A stretch of DNA of 64,000 bases, taken from assembly GCF_007922615.2 (NCBI RefSeq), contig NZ_CP042301.2, positions 806,001-870,000 of the forward strand, read 5' to 3'. This document shows, one piece after another, positions 57,020-64,000 of this stretch (within the stretch, counting starts at the first letter, position 1; every line of letters starts with the position of its first letter). The DNA comes from Nitratireductor mangrovi. Its GTDB lineage: Bacteria; Pseudomonadota; Alphaproteobacteria; Rhizobiales; Rhizobiaceae. Below the pieces are notes generated by a model. It was not told the origin of the DNA. It made no database searches and saw nothing but the letters and a program-made list of their open reading frames with translations. A program made the translations under genes and the position numbers.

Positions 57020-57730
57020 TTACTCCTCTCCGCCAAGAAAGCTTTTCGCCACTTCAGGGTCGGCCAGCAACTCGGCTCCGGTGCCGGTAAACCGGTTTTG
57101 GCCATTGGCGAGCACAAAGCCCTTGTTTGCGAGACCGAGTGCCTGACGCGCGTTCTGCTCGACCATGAGGATGCCGGTTCCGGCGGCGTTGATGGCGGTA
57201 ATGCGCTCGAAGATTTCGCCCATGTAGCGTGGCGACAGCCCAGCGGTCGGCTCGTCGAGCAGGAGCAGACGCGGCTCGGTCATCAGTGCGCGACCGATGG
57301 CGACCATCTGGCGCTGGCCGCCCGAGAGTTCACCCGCCGGCTGGCGCCGTTTTTCCTTCAGGGGCGGGAAGAATCCATAGACCTGGTCGATCAGGTGCCG
57401 ATAGTTGTCGCGGCGCACATAGGCACCCATCTCCAGGTTTTCCTCGACCGTCATGGTCGGAAAGACGTTGAATTCCTGTGGCACGAAGGAAAGGCCCATT
57501 TCCACCAGCTTCTCAGGCGGCGTGTTGGTGATGTCCTCACCATCGAACGCGACCGTGCCTTCGGAAATCGAAAGCAGGCCGAACAAGGCCTTCAGAGTTG
57601 TCGACTTGCCGGCACCATTCGGGCCGACGATGACGCCGATCTCGTGCGCGTCGATGGCAAGGCTAACCCCGTTGAGGATGTTGGCGCCACCATAGCCGGC
57701 ATGGATGCCGGTCATCTCAAGCAGGCTCAC
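57020..57730 (-). CDS. livF: Branched-chain amino acid-type ABC ATPase, LivF-like
   Basis: A 236-aa ATPase. Walker A is G-P-N-G-A-G-K-S-T, the signature L-S-G-G-Q-R-Q, Walker B L-L-L-L-D-E-P, and V-E-Q-N fills the H-loop position typical of LivF. The GTG start overlaps the livG stop by 4 bases (GTGA). Confidence 0.93.
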   Translation of the reverse strand: MSLLEMTGIHAGYGGANILNGVSLAIDAHEIGVIVGPNGAGKSTTLKALFGLLSISEGTVAFDGEDITNTPPEKLVEMGLSFVPQEFNVFPTMTVEENLEMGAYVRRDNYRHLIDQVYGFFPPLKEKRRQPAGELSGGQRQMVAIGRALMTEPRLLLLDEPTAGLSPRYMGEIFERITAINAAGTGILMVEQNARQALGLANKGFVLANGQNRFTGTGAELLADPEVAKSFLGGEE

Positions 57731-58512
57731 GGGCGCGCCTCCGCCTGCACGCCGCCACCGAAATAGGCCTCTACGACCTCCGGGTTCTGACGGATCTCGG
57801 CCATGGGCCCTTCAACCATGACGCTTCCCGCCGCCATCACGATCACCGGATCGCAAAGGCGCGCAATCAAGTCCATGTCGTGCTCGATGACGAAGAACGT
57901 CAGGCCGTCCTCACGATTGAGCCGCTGCACGGCCGCCGCCAGATCGTTGAGCAGTGTGCGGTTCACGCCGGCGGCGATCTCGTCCAGCAACACGACGCGT
58001 GCGTCGGCCATCATGACACGGCCGAGTTCGAGGAGCTTCTTCTGTCCGCCGGACAGGTTGCCCGCGCGTTCGTTCTTGACGTGGGAAAGCCGAAGAATGT
58101 CGAGAACGTCCTCGGCGCGGCTGCGCGTCTGTTTTTCCTCCGCGAGCACGGCGCCGCGGCGGAAACAGGCGTTGAAAAAACTCTCCCCCGACTGGCGCGC
58201 CGGCACCATCATCAGGTTTTCGAGCGCCGTCATGTGCGAAAAATCCTGCGCAATCTGGAACGTGCGCAGCAGACCGCGCGCGAAGAGCTCGTGCGCGGCG
58301 AGCCCCGTCACGTCCTCGCCGTCAAGCAGAATGCGACCGGAACTGGGTGGGAAGGTACCTGCCACCATGTTGAAGAGCGTCGTCTTGCCGGCCCCGTTGG
58401 GACCGATCAGTCCGGTGATCGAGCCTTCTTCCACTGTCAGCGAACAATGATCGACGGCAAGCACATTGCCGAAACGCTTCGTCACGTCCTGGACGTCGAT
58501 GATGGTCGCCAT
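57727..58512 (-). CDS. livG: Branched-chain amino acid-type ABC ATPase, LivG-like
   Basis: A 261-aa ATPase, first gene of the second HAAT operon. Walker A is G-P-N-G-A-G-K-T-T, the signature L-S-G-G-Q-K-K-L-L-E-L, and Walker B reads V-V-L-L-D-E-I with Ile where Pro is usual. The H-loop is V-I-E-H-D. The 183 bases upstream separate it from the EamA exporter gene on the same strand and should hold a promoter. Confidence 0.93.
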   Translation of the reverse strand: MATIIDVQDVTKRFGNVLAVDHCSLTVEEGSITGLIGPNGAGKTTLFNMVAGTFPPSSGRILLDGEDVTGLAAHELFARGLLRTFQIAQDFSHMTALENLMMVPARQSGESFFNACFRRGAVLAEEKQTRSRAEDVLDILRLSHVKNERAGNLSGGQKKLLELGRVMMADARVVLLDEIAAGVNRTLLNDLAAAVQRLNREDGLTFFVIEHDMDLIARLCDPVIVMAAGSVMVEGPMAEIRQNPEVVEAYFGGGVQAEARP

Positions 58513-58695
58513 AAAGCCTGCTAGCGCTAAAGCCCGTTTCCCACTCGCCGGGCGGGGCGGATCGATAACTGGCCGCTTCTCGCTGCCCCGGCTGGCCGCT
58601 CATATACAGCCCATGTGCCGTTTGACAAGGAAAACGGCCGCTCCGGCCGGCACAACGTTGCTTGTCCACCGTTTGTCCGGCGGAGATATTTTCGC

Positions 58696-59571
58696 TCAGG
58701 AAGGGCGCACCCTGGCAGTACCGGCCTGCTTCAGGTTGAGCGTGTTGCCGGCTAGGATCAGGGCAGCGCCGAAGACGGTATAGGCGTCCACGGCTTCCTG
58801 ATAGACAAGCCAGCCGACGAAGGCGGCCAACGGCACGCGCAGGAAGTCCATCGGCACGACCATCGTCGCGTCCGCGTGTACCATGGCGCGTGCCATGCAG
58901 TAATGCGAGTAGGTGCCGCAGAATGCGATCACCATGATCCAGGGCAAGACCTGGGCGGATGGCCATTCCCAAACCAGCGCCGCCGGGATGAGACCGAGGA
59001 TCGACTGGATCACCAGCATCCAGAAGATGATCGTCGGCACACTGTCGTGCCGGGTGAGCGCCTTCACCATGATCACCGACACGGCAAAGCCGATTGCTGC
59101 CGAAAGTGCCACCAACTGGCCCGGCTCGACCGCCCCTATACCTGGCCGCACGATGATGGCCACCCCGGCAAGGCCGAGGATGACCGACGCGGTTTTCCAC
59201 ATCGTCATGCGCTCGCCCAGAAAAGCCATGGCAAGGAGTGCAGTCCAGATCGGCATCGTGAATTCGATCGAGATCAGCTGCGCGATCGGGATGAGGGTCA
59301 GCCCATAAAACCAGGCGAACTGGGCGCCGTAGTGGACGACGTTGCGGCCTGCATGGCGCCCGAGCATTTGTGTGCGCACGGAAGCGAAGCCACCGGCCAT
59401 GCGGATAACCGGGTAGAGCAGGAACAGACCGATGACGGAGCGCATCAGCATGATCTGGAAGACGTCGAGTTCGCGCGTCGCCTCGCGGCCCGCGACCATC
59501 ATGGTCAGCATCAGCGCCAGCCAGCCTGCCATCCAGACGGCGGCTTTGGTGTTTGAGGGTTCGTGGTTCAT
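58696..59571 (-). CDS. EamA/DMT-family transporter
   Basis: A 291-aa protein with ten hydrophobic helices in two EamA repeats. The first repeat has F-Q-I-M-L-M-R-S-V-I-G; the second has M-V-V-P-M-D-F-L-R-V-P-L-A-A-F and ends in a basic tail. The family exports amino acids, purines or other metabolites. It lies between a RidA-family gene and the second HAAT operon, so it may export excess of an imported compound. Confidence 0.88.
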   Translation of the reverse strand: MNHEPSNTKAAVWMAGWLALMLTMMVAGREATRELDVFQIMLMRSVIGLFLLYPVIRMAGGFASVRTQMLGRHAGRNVVHYGAQFAWFYGLTLIPIAQLISIEFTMPIWTALLAMAFLGERMTMWKTASVILGLAGVAIIVRPGIGAVEPGQLVALSAAIGFAVSVIMVKALTRHDSVPTIIFWMLVIQSILGLIPAALVWEWPSAQVLPWIMVIAFCGTYSHYCMARAMVHADATMVVPMDFLRVPLAAFVGWLVYQEAVDAYTVFGAALILAGNTLNLKQAGTARVRPS

Positions 59572-59584
59572 CGATGCTGTTTGG

Positions 59585-59630
59585 CAAAGCCTTTCGCGGC
59601 CGACAAGCGCATGGCGTCGGCCGGGCTTTG
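59585..59630 (-). terminator. Two-tier hairpin after the RidA-family gene
   Basis: CAAAGCC (59585) pairs with GGCTTTG (59624), and inside it GGCCGAC (59598) with GTCGGCC (59616). No clear T-run on the - strand. It could slow or end transcription between the RidA-family and EamA genes. Confidence 0.45.
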
Positions 59631-59657
59631 GTCCAGAAGCGCGGCCGTGGGCTTCGG

Positions 59658-60068
59658 CTAGCGGACGGGCACGACCGCGGTGACCTCGATCTCGACCTTG
59701 GCGCGGTCCTCGATCAGGGCGGCGACCTGTACCATGGTCATGGCTGGAAAGTTTTTCCCCATCACGGCTCGGTAGGCCTCGCCAACCTCTGAAAGGCGGT
59801 CGAGATATTCCTTCTTGTCGGTGATGTACCAGGTCATGCGAGTCATGTGCTCGGGCCCGGCACCTGCCTCGGCCAAAACGTCGACCACGTTCATGAGCGC
59901 TTGACGCACCTGACCGACAAAATCGTCGGTCTCGAAAACCTGTTCTCCTGTCCAGCCAATCTGCCCGGCCACGTAGGCCGTGCGCCCTTCGCCGAGCACG
60001 CCGTTGGCGTACCCCTTGGCCGCCTTCCAATGGGCCGGGTGCAGCAATTGATTGGGGAAAGTGTCCAC
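59658..60068 (-). CDS. RidA/YjgF-family protein
   Basis: A 136-aa protein of the RidA fold. It has Y-V-A-G-Q-I-G-W, V-L-A-E-A-G-A-G-P-E-H-M-T-R-M-T-W-Y, and the end V-E-I-E-V-T-A-V. The arginine that holds the imine substrate in RidA (F-P-A-R-S) is Met here (F-P-A-M-T), so classical enamine/imine deaminase activity is doubtful. GTG at 60068 follows AAGGAAGGG. It lies 21 bases after livF of the third operon and may be co-transcribed with it. Confidence 0.88.
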   Translation of the reverse strand: MDTFPNQLLHPAHWKAAKGYANGVLGEGRTAYVAGQIGWTGEQVFETDDFVGQVRQALMNVVDVLAEAGAGPEHMTRMTWYITDKKEYLDRLSEVGEAYRAVMGKNFPAMTMVQVAALIEDRAKVEIEVTAVVPVR

Positions 60069-60089
60069 TGTCTTGCCCTTCCTTTGGTC

Positions 60090-60773
60090 CTAGACGCCGA
60101 GATAGCGGTTTCGAATGTCCTCGTTGAGGTCGCCGGGTAGGCCACTCCATACCGTCATGCCCTTTTCCAGCACCACGCAGCGATCGGCCACCGGCAGCAA
60201 TTCGGACATCGTCTTGTCGACGACGAGGATCGACTGACCCTCCGCCTTAAGGGCGCGGATGGAGGCCCAGATGTCCTGGCGAATGACAGGAGCCAGGCCT
60301 TCCGTCGCCTCGTCGAGGATGAGCAGGCGCGGATTGGTCATCAGCGCTCGACCGATGGCGAGCATTTGCTGTTCGCCGCCCGAAAGCGAATTGGCGTATT
60401 GGCCGCGCCGCTCGCCAAGCCGCGGAAACAACGTCTCGATGCGTTCCCTCGTCCAGTGGCCGCCACGCGCGGCCGCTACGAGGTTTTCCTCGACGGTCAG
60501 GTTGGGGAAGCAGCGCCGGCCTTCCGGAACCAGCCCGATGCCGCGCCGTGCGATACGATGCGGTTTCAGGGAGGTGATGGCAACGCCGGCGAAGCGGATT
60601 GTCCCGGTGCGGGGCGGCGTCAGCCCGCAGATGGAACGGATTGTGGTCGTTTTGCCCATGCCGTTACGGCCCATGAGGGCCACGACCTGGCCTTCCTCGA
60701 CGGCGAGATCGACACCGAACAGGGCCTGCGAGGCGCCGTAGAAGCTTTCGAGATCGGAGACTTCAAGCAGCAT
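60090..60773 (-). CDS. livF: Branched-chain amino acid-type ABC ATPase, LivF-like
   Basis: A 227-aa ATPase of the third HAAT importer. Walker A is G-R-N-G-M-G-K-T-T, the signature L-S-G-G-E-Q-Q, Walker B L-L-I-L-D-E-A. The H-loop region reads V-V-D-K-T-M instead of the usual V-E-Q-N. The ATG overlaps the livG stop by one base. Confidence 0.92.
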   Translation of the reverse strand: MLLEVSDLESFYGASQALFGVDLAVEEGQVVALMGRNGMGKTTTIRSICGLTPPRTGTIRFAGVAITSLKPHRIARRGIGLVPEGRRCFPNLTVEENLVAAARGGHWTRERIETLFPRLGERRGQYANSLSGGEQQMLAIGRALMTNPRLLILDEATEGLAPVIRQDIWASIRALKAEGQSILVVDKTMSELLPVADRCVVLEKGMTVWSGLPGDLNEDIRNRYLGV

Positions 60774-61522
60774 CAGTCCTGATCTCCGAGGTAGGCGCGC
60801 CGCACCTCAGGGTCACGCCGGATTTCTTCGACCGTTCCGGTGGCGATGACACGGCCGTAGACCAGCACCGAGATACGGTCGGCAAGCGCGAACACGGCGT
60901 CCATGTCATGCTCGACGAGCAGGATCGGCGCTTCTCTTCGAAGTCCGTCAAGGAACGTCGTCAACGTCTTGGAGCCTTCCGGTCCCATTCCTGCCATCGG
61001 CTCGTCGAGCAGGAAGGCCTTGGAGCCGAGCGCCAGTGCGATGGCGATCTCGAGTTGGCGGCGTTCGCCGTGGGAAAGCTCGGCCGCCGAAATCCGGGCA
61101 CGATCGCCGAGGCCGACGCGCTCCAGAGCGGCCATCGCGGGTTCGGTCAGCGTCGCGTCCCGCATGACGGGCCTGAAGAAGCGGAAGCTCGATCCCTGCC
61201 TCGCTTGAACCGCCAGCATGACGTTGCGCAGAGCGGAAAACTCCGGCGCCAATGACGAAATCTGGAAGGTACGGCCGAGACCGAGCCGGGTTCGCTCGGA
61301 GACGCCGAGGGCGCCGATATCGCGCCCGAGGAAGTTGATCGTGCCGCTGCCCGGCTTCAGGGAGCCGGCGATCTGGTGGATGAGGGTGGTCTTGCCGGCT
61401 CCGTTAGGGCCGATCAGCGCATGAATCTCGCCCGGCATCAGGTCAAGGCTGACGTCGTCGGTGGCCTTGAGCGCGCCGAAGCTCTTGTTGAGGTTGCGGA
61501 TTTCCAGGACAGGTTCAGCCAT
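60773..61522 (-). CDS. livG: Branched-chain amino acid-type ABC ATPase, LivG-like
   Basis: A 249-aa ATPase. Walker A is G-P-N-G-A-G-K-T-T, the signature L-S-H-G-E-R-R-Q-L-E-I-A, Walker B A-F-L-L-D-E-P, and the H-loop V-E-H-D. The ATG at 61522 overlaps the end of livM by 8 bases. A longer start is possible but would overlap livM further. Confidence 0.92.
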   Translation of the reverse strand: MAEPVLEIRNLNKSFGALKATDDVSLDLMPGEIHALIGPNGAGKTTLIHQIAGSLKPGSGTINFLGRDIGALGVSERTRLGLGRTFQISSLAPEFSALRNVMLAVQARQGSSFRFFRPVMRDATLTEPAMAALERVGLGDRARISAAELSHGERRQLEIAIALALGSKAFLLDEPMAGMGPEGSKTLTTFLDGLRREAPILLVEHDMDAVFALADRISVLVYGRVIATGTVEEIRRDPEVRRAYLGDQD

Positions 61523-62501
61523 GACGTGCCTTTCCGGCGACGAGGCCGACAATGCCGCCGCGCGCGAAGAGGACGACCGCCAGCAGGATCAGCCCGAGGA
61601 AGAACTGCCAGCGTTCGGTGACCCCGCCGAGATAGAACTCGAACAGTACGTAGACGATGGCGCCGGCCACCGGCCCGAAGAGCCGGCCGGTGCCGCCGAG
61701 GATGATCAGGACTATGAGTTCGCCCGACAGGTGCCAGGACAGCATCGAGGGGCTGACGAAGCGGTTGAGGTCGGCGAACAGCGCGCCGGCCAGCCCGGTG
61801 ATCATGCCTGAGATCGCGAAGGCGGCCAGCTTGACGCGGAAAGGCGCGATACCGACGGCAGAAAGCCGCTGTTCGTTTTGGCGCGCGGCTTGCAAAGCTG
61901 CACCGAAGCGCGAGTTGCGCAGCACTGAAAACAGCACGAGAACGGCGGCGAGGAGGGCGAGGCAGACATAGAAGAAGTGTAGTCCGTTCAGAGTGTTGAC
62001 GCCCGGAAAGGCGTTGCGGACGTAGATCGACAGCCCGTCCTCGCCACCATAGGCCGGCCACGAGATCGCGAAGTAGTAGATCATCTGGGCGAAGGCCAGC
62101 GTGATCATGATGAAGTAGACGCCGGTGGTGCGCAGCGAGATCAGCCCGATTGCCAGCGCGGCAAGCCCCCCCAAGAGGACTGCGACGAGCCAGATGATGA
62201 GCATCTGGTTGGTGCCGGGCAGGCCGAACAGAAGCGGCGTATTGTTGAAGGCATGGGTTGCCGCGATTCCCGCAACGTAGCCGCCAATGCCGAAGAACGC
62301 CGCGTGACCGAATGAGACCAGCCCGCCGAGGCCGAGAAGAAAGTTGAGCCCCACGGCCGCGAGCGCGAGAATCACCATGCGCGTGGCAAGCGTCACGTAG
62401 AAGGGTTCGCCCATGGCCGAGGCGCCGTAGGGGACCGCGATCAGCAGGACGATGAGCAGGGCGTTGAACGCGGTTTCGCGTGAGATTGTCATCGCCGTCA
62501 T
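61515..62501 (-). CDS. livM: Branched-chain amino acid-type ABC permease, LivM-like
   Basis: A 328-aa permease, normal length. It has G-L-G-G-L-V-S-F-G-H-A-A-F-F-G-I-G-G-Y (about 57-75) and L-I-I-L-G-G-T-G-R-L-F-G near the C-terminus. The ATG overlaps the livH stop by 4 bases. Confidence 0.94.
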   Translation of the reverse strand: MTAMTISRETAFNALLIVLLIAVPYGASAMGEPFYVTLATRMVILALAAVGLNFLLGLGGLVSFGHAAFFGIGGYVAGIAATHAFNNTPLLFGLPGTNQMLIIWLVAVLLGGLAALAIGLISLRTTGVYFIMITLAFAQMIYYFAISWPAYGGEDGLSIYVRNAFPGVNTLNGLHFFYVCLALLAAVLVLFSVLRNSRFGAALQAARQNEQRLSAVGIAPFRVKLAAFAISGMITGLAGALFADLNRFVSPSMLSWHLSGELIVLIILGGTGRLFGPVAGAIVYVLFEFYLGGVTERWQFFLGLILLAVVLFARGGIVGLVAGKARHG

Positions 62502-63418
62502 CTCTGGGCCGAAAACAGGCCCTGAGGCCGGATGGCGAGAACAAGTGCCATGAAGACGTAGATCAGCATCGAGGCAAGCGCCGCGCCGATGCCGGCGGCC
62601 GAGGAGGCGTCCATGAACCCGGCCAGCGCCATAGGCAGCAGGAAGCGGCCCAGCGTGTCGATCAGGCCGACCAGCACGGCGCCGACCAGTGCGCCCTTGA
62701 TCGAGCCGATACCGCCAATGACGATAACTACGAAGGCGAGGATCAGCACCGGCTCGCCCATGCCGACCTGTACCGACTGCAGAGCGCCGACCAGCGCACC
62801 CGCGAGGCCCGCAAGGGCGGCGCCGAGCGCAAACACCACCGTGTAGAGGGTGCGGATGTCGACGCCGAGAGCGGCGATCATTTCACGATCGGATTCACCG
62901 GCACGAATGCGCATGCCGAGCCGGGTGCGTGAGATCAGAAGGTAGAGCCCGATTGCAACCGCGATGCCGACGGCGATGATGGCGAGCCGATAGGCTGGGT
63001 AGGCAGAGCCGCCAGGCAGCGGCACCGCGCCGCGCAGCAAGGGCGGGATATCCAGATAGAGCGGGAAGGAGCCGAATATCCAACGGGTTCCTTCCGAAAA
63101 GATCAGGATCAGTGCGAACGTCGCCAACACCTGGTCAAGGTGGTCGCGGTCATAAAGACGCCGGATGACGCTGACCTCGATGATCGCACCAGCGGCAGCT
63201 GCCGCGACCAGGCTGGCCGCAAGCCCGAGCCAGAACGAGCCTGTCGCCGCCGCGACTGCGGCGCAGGCGAAGGCGCCCACCATGTAGAGCGAGCCGTGGG
63301 CCAGATTGATCAGCCCCATGACACCGAAGATCAGCGTCAGACCGGCCGCCATCAGGAACAGCATGACGCCGAACTGCAGGCCGTTGAGGATCTGTTCTAT
63401 GAGGAGAGCGGTTTGCAC
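62498..63418 (-). CDS. livH: Branched-chain amino acid-type ABC permease, LivH-like
   Basis: A 306-aa permease. F-G-V-M-L-F-L-M-A-A-G-L-T-L-I-F-G and the motif L-I-N-L-A-H-G-S-L-Y-M are present near the N-terminus, and V-I-G-G-I-G-S-I-K-G-A near the C-terminus. GTG at 63418 was chosen by family length (V-Q-T-A-L-L-I-E-Q); upstream in-frame codons read non-protein sequence. It is separated from the binding-protein gene by 186 bases including a strong hairpin. Confidence 0.92.
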   Translation of the reverse strand: MQTALLIEQILNGLQFGVMLFLMAAGLTLIFGVMGLINLAHGSLYMVGAFACAAVAAATGSFWLGLAASLVAAAAAGAIIEVSVIRRLYDRDHLDQVLATFALILIFSEGTRWIFGSFPLYLDIPPLLRGAVPLPGGSAYPAYRLAIIAVGIAVAIGLYLLISRTRLGMRIRAGESDREMIAALGVDIRTLYTVVFALGAALAGLAGALVGALQSVQVGMGEPVLILAFVVIVIGGIGSIKGALVGAVLVGLIDTLGRFLLPMALAGFMDASSAAGIGAALASMLIYVFMALVLAIRPQGLFSAQR

Positions 63419-63560
63419 GGTCGTTCTTGGCACACGAGTTGGAGATGCCTTCCCCATCGAGGTGGAAGGAGGGGGCCACAAGGTTGGCGGCGAAACACTA
63501 CAGCCGGTAGTGCAGGCTCTTTTCGTGACGCGCGAAACGACGAGCCGTTACGCATCCGCT

Positions 63561-63597
63561 GGAAGCTTCTCCCCGCCGGGCGGGGAGAAGCCTTTCC
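63561..63597 (-). repeat. Strong palindromic hairpin between binding-protein and livH genes
   Basis: GCTTCTCCCCGC (63565-63576) pairs perfectly with GCGGGGAGAAGC (63580-63591) around a 3-base loop, with outer GGAA/TTCC. No T-run. It lies 8 bases after the binding-protein stop. Similar TTCTCCCC-GGGGAGAA palindromes are, as I recall, dispersed in rhizobial genomes, so it may be a repeat element acting as an mRNA stabiliser. Confidence 0.6.
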
Positions 63598-63604
63598 GAA
63601 CTGC

Positions 63605-64000
63605 CTACATCTTGCACTCCGACGCGTAGGCGTCCTGATGATCTTCAAGCGCCACGCCTACGATCTTGTTGGTCAGGACGTCGCCCTCCTTCACGACCTC
63701 CCGGACGTAGATGTCCTGGATCGGGTGATGGTTGGGTCCGAACTTGAAGTCACCGCGAACGGAAGTGAATTCCGCCGCCTTGAGGGCGGCGCGGAAGGCG
63801 TCCTTGTCCTTGACGCTTGCCTTGGCCGCTGCCGCAAGAATGAGGTTGGCGGTGTCGAAGCCCTGGCTGGCATAGAGAGACGGCAGCCTGCCATACTCGG
63901 CCTGGAAGCTCTCGACAAAGGCCTTGTTGGCTTCGTTGTCGATGTCCTTCGACCATTGCGAGGTGTTCTTCACGCCCAGCGCGGCATCGCCGACGGCGCC
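63605..64000 (-). CDS. HAAT-family ABC transporter substrate-binding protein, C-terminal part
   Basis: The last 131 codons of a periplasmic binding protein whose start lies beyond the window. The frame is open to the edge. It shows the Peripla_BP_6 C-terminal pattern (A-S-Q-G-F-D-T-A-N-L-I-L-A-A, then R-G-D-F-K-F-G-P-N-H-H-P-I-Q-D-I-Y) and ends E-C-K-M. It belongs to the third HAAT importer, upstream of livH, livM, livG and livF on the same strand. Confidence 0.9.
   Translation of the reverse strand, partial: GAVGDAALGVKNTSQWSKDIDNEANKAFVESFQAEYGRLPSLYASQGFDTANLILAAAAKASVKDKDAFRAALKAAEFTSVRGDFKFGPNHHPIQDIYVREVVKEGDVLTNKIVGVALEDHQDAYASECKM

Overview
The window is GC-rich DNA from an alphaproteobacterium. 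It is most likely a member of the Hyphomicrobiales (Rhizobiales) close to Mesorhizobium or another Phyllobacteriaceae genus. This is inferred from gene content and order: clpP-clpX-lon-hupB, rplM-rpsI near argC and speB, ctaA next to a DUF2842 gene, an ExoP-like polysaccharide co-polymerase, a fused indolepyruvate:ferredoxin oxidoreductase, and many ABC importers of the branched-chain amino acid (HAAT) type. No phage genes, insertion sequences or CRISPR arrays were recognised. Many genes are tightly packed with 1-8 base overlaps, and TTG or GTG starts are frequent.

Layout. 0-5.4 kb: a complete HAAT importer on the + strand (Tat-type binding protein, LivH, LivM, LivG, LivF). 5.4-14.8 kb: an exopolysaccharide locus in two divergent halves. 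The - strand has a Wzy/ligase-like protein, a WcaJ-type initiating transferase, a GT4 glycosyltransferase and a Wza-type export lipoprotein. The + strand has a Wzc/ExoP-like protein with a degenerate kinase domain. A CelD-like acyltransferase and a polysaccharide deacetylase follow, divergent from each other. 14.8-28.4 kb: a housekeeping backbone (DUF2842, ctaA, argC, speB, rpsI, rplM, thioesterase, two crotonases, CoA-binding protein, AraC regulator, a lone nuoB, metY, cupin). Two accessory modules interrupt it: a MerR regulator with an MFS exporter, and a ParDE-like toxin-antitoxin pair. 28.4-31.4 kb: a roughly 550-base stretch without a convincing gene, then a P450 divergent from an FAD amine oxidase. 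31.5-36.9 kb: clpP, clpX, lon and hupB.

37.0-46.7 kb: a catabolic or salvage island. It holds a phosphoribosyltransferase, an M20 amidohydrolase, a nucleoside hydrolase, an M20 dipeptidase, a deaminase-type amidohydrolase and a complete spermidine/putrescine-type ABC importer. 47.0-49.1 kb: divergent tRNA-Val(TAC) and tRNA-Asp(GTC), then a CYTH-CHAD protein. 49.2-53.2 kb: the fused indolepyruvate oxidoreductase divergent from an Lrp-type regulator. 53.4-58.5 kb: a second HAAT system whose binding-protein gene converges on its own permease/ATPase operon. 58.7-60.1 kb: an EamA exporter and a RidA-family protein. 60.1-64.0 kb: a third HAAT operon, with its binding-protein gene running off the right edge.

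The most noteworthy points are: the transporter-linked nucleoside/amide salvage island with two palindromes in its promoter region; the pseudokinase-like co-polymerase; a four-half-site operator for the toxin-antitoxin pair; a SoxR-like operator used by a MerR protein that lacks SoxR's iron-sulphur cysteines; the isolated nuoB paralogue; and enzymes missing textbook catalytic residues (P450, RidA-like protein, two crotonases). All functional calls come from reading motifs by eye. No database search was run.
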